From Caldilineaceae bacterium (GTDB lineage Bacteria; Chloroflexota; Anaerolineae; Caldilineales; Caldilineaceae): a stretch of DNA of 54,421 bases. The notes beneath the pieces were generated by a model. That model made no database searches and was not told the DNA's origin. It saw only the letters and a list, made by a program, of their open reading frames with translations. The translations under genes were made by a program, and so were the position numbers. Positions 54,190 to 54,421 of this stretch are shown in pieces (positions within the stretch are counted from its first letter, which is position 1; each line of letters begins with the position of its first letter). The DNA lies in the NCBI GenBank assembly GCA_011523365.1, contig WTGY01000158.1, positions 1 through 54,421 on the forward strand. Reading direction: 5' to 3'.

Positions 54190-54421
54190 AATGTACCGTC
54201 AGCATTTCTGTAGCGGGCTCTCGATGGTTATAGCGGTGAACGTTGGGCACTTATGGGAGTGGCCTTGCCTATCTTGCCTGCGCTGGACACATTTTCGGAA
54301 TCTGCCGGGAGGCGGGGGGAATCGTGGGCCGACACGGGGCGGCAATTTCGTATTGCCTACCTGCTCGCTACGACGCGAGGTTGTAGGAGAGGGGGCGTTG
54401 CGGGGGCGGAGCCCCCGCACA
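54190..54421 (+). repeat. Long form of the GC hairpin repeat, copy 4, cut by the window end
   Basis: It is similar to 51134-51353 over its whole length and identical over the last ~45 bases, including the 9-bp GC stem. The window ends inside the repeat, at the base following the stem. Confidence 0.85.

Overview
The window looks like a piece of a Chloroflexota genome, probably a Caldilineae/Anaerolineae-type environmental lineage. This is inference. It rests on lipoproteins with an Ala/Glu-rich linker right after the lipobox, many phytanoyl-CoA dioxygenase (PhyH) and Gfo/Idh/MocA paralogues, Dpp-type and MalFG-type ABC transporters, and GC-rich coding DNA separated by repeat-rich gaps. No rRNA, tRNA or CRISPR was found. 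Both ends of the window lie in copies of the same GC-rich hairpin repeat, so it may be a whole contig broken at repeats.

Layout. 1-1480 is gene-free: a GC hairpin, a REP-like hairpin, a 5' remnant of a group II intron, decayed tandem repeats, then a promoter with a dyad operator. 1481-7881 is a peptide/nickel-type ABC operon (two permeases, two ATPases, a small membrane protein, a lipoprotein). 8029-8880 is a PhyH gene. 9470-17328 is a second uptake cluster: oxidoreductase, PhyH, sugar-binding lipoprotein, a permease fused to a seven-bladed propeller, a MalG-type permease and a second oxidoreductase, with no ATPase gene. 17356-19593 (minus) holds a ketose 3-epimerase-like TIM barrel, a DinB-like protein and a short MscS-type channel. 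20148-25252 holds an unknown protein, a HisI/HisG pair, a hydroxypyruvate-isomerase-like TIM barrel, a sulfatase and a nucleotidyltransferase. 25547-29934 holds two tandem PhyH paralogues, a GMC oxidoreductase and a D-2-hydroxyacid dehydrogenase.

29968-35710 (minus) is a compact C1 operon: Ldh2-type dehydrogenase, URO-D-type methyltransferase, corrinoid protein, pterin-binding methyltransferase and a RACo-type corrinoid activator. This is the set expected for a corrinoid-dependent O-demethylase feeding methyl groups to tetrahydrofolate. An AAA/RecF-like ATPase and an unusual exported LysM protein, in which each LysM is interrupted by an inserted domain, follow up to 38831. 39326-42815 is a translationally coupled trio: zinc-ribbon membrane protein, solute-binding-like protein, and solute-binding plus vWA protein.

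43455-49519 (minus) is a housekeeping block: CaCA antiporter, miaB, pncB and a B12/radical-SAM protein. The radical-SAM gene appears to read through an in-frame UGA as selenocysteine, giving a C-U-A-E-P tail, and then ends 9 bases before pncB. 49680-50880 is a tandem array with a ~152-base unit whose length varies in steps of 10 bases. 51829-54135 holds a third oxidoreductase, a fifth PhyH and a MaoC-type hydratase, followed by a long repeat copy to the end.

Together the genes suggest a heterotroph that takes up oligomeric and sugar-like organics and works on them with O2-dependent hydroxylases, NAD(P) dehydrogenases, isomerases and a sulfatase, plus a separate methyl-group pathway. The most striking points are the probable selenoprotein, the propeller-permease fusion, the interrupted LysM repeats and the phased repeat array.
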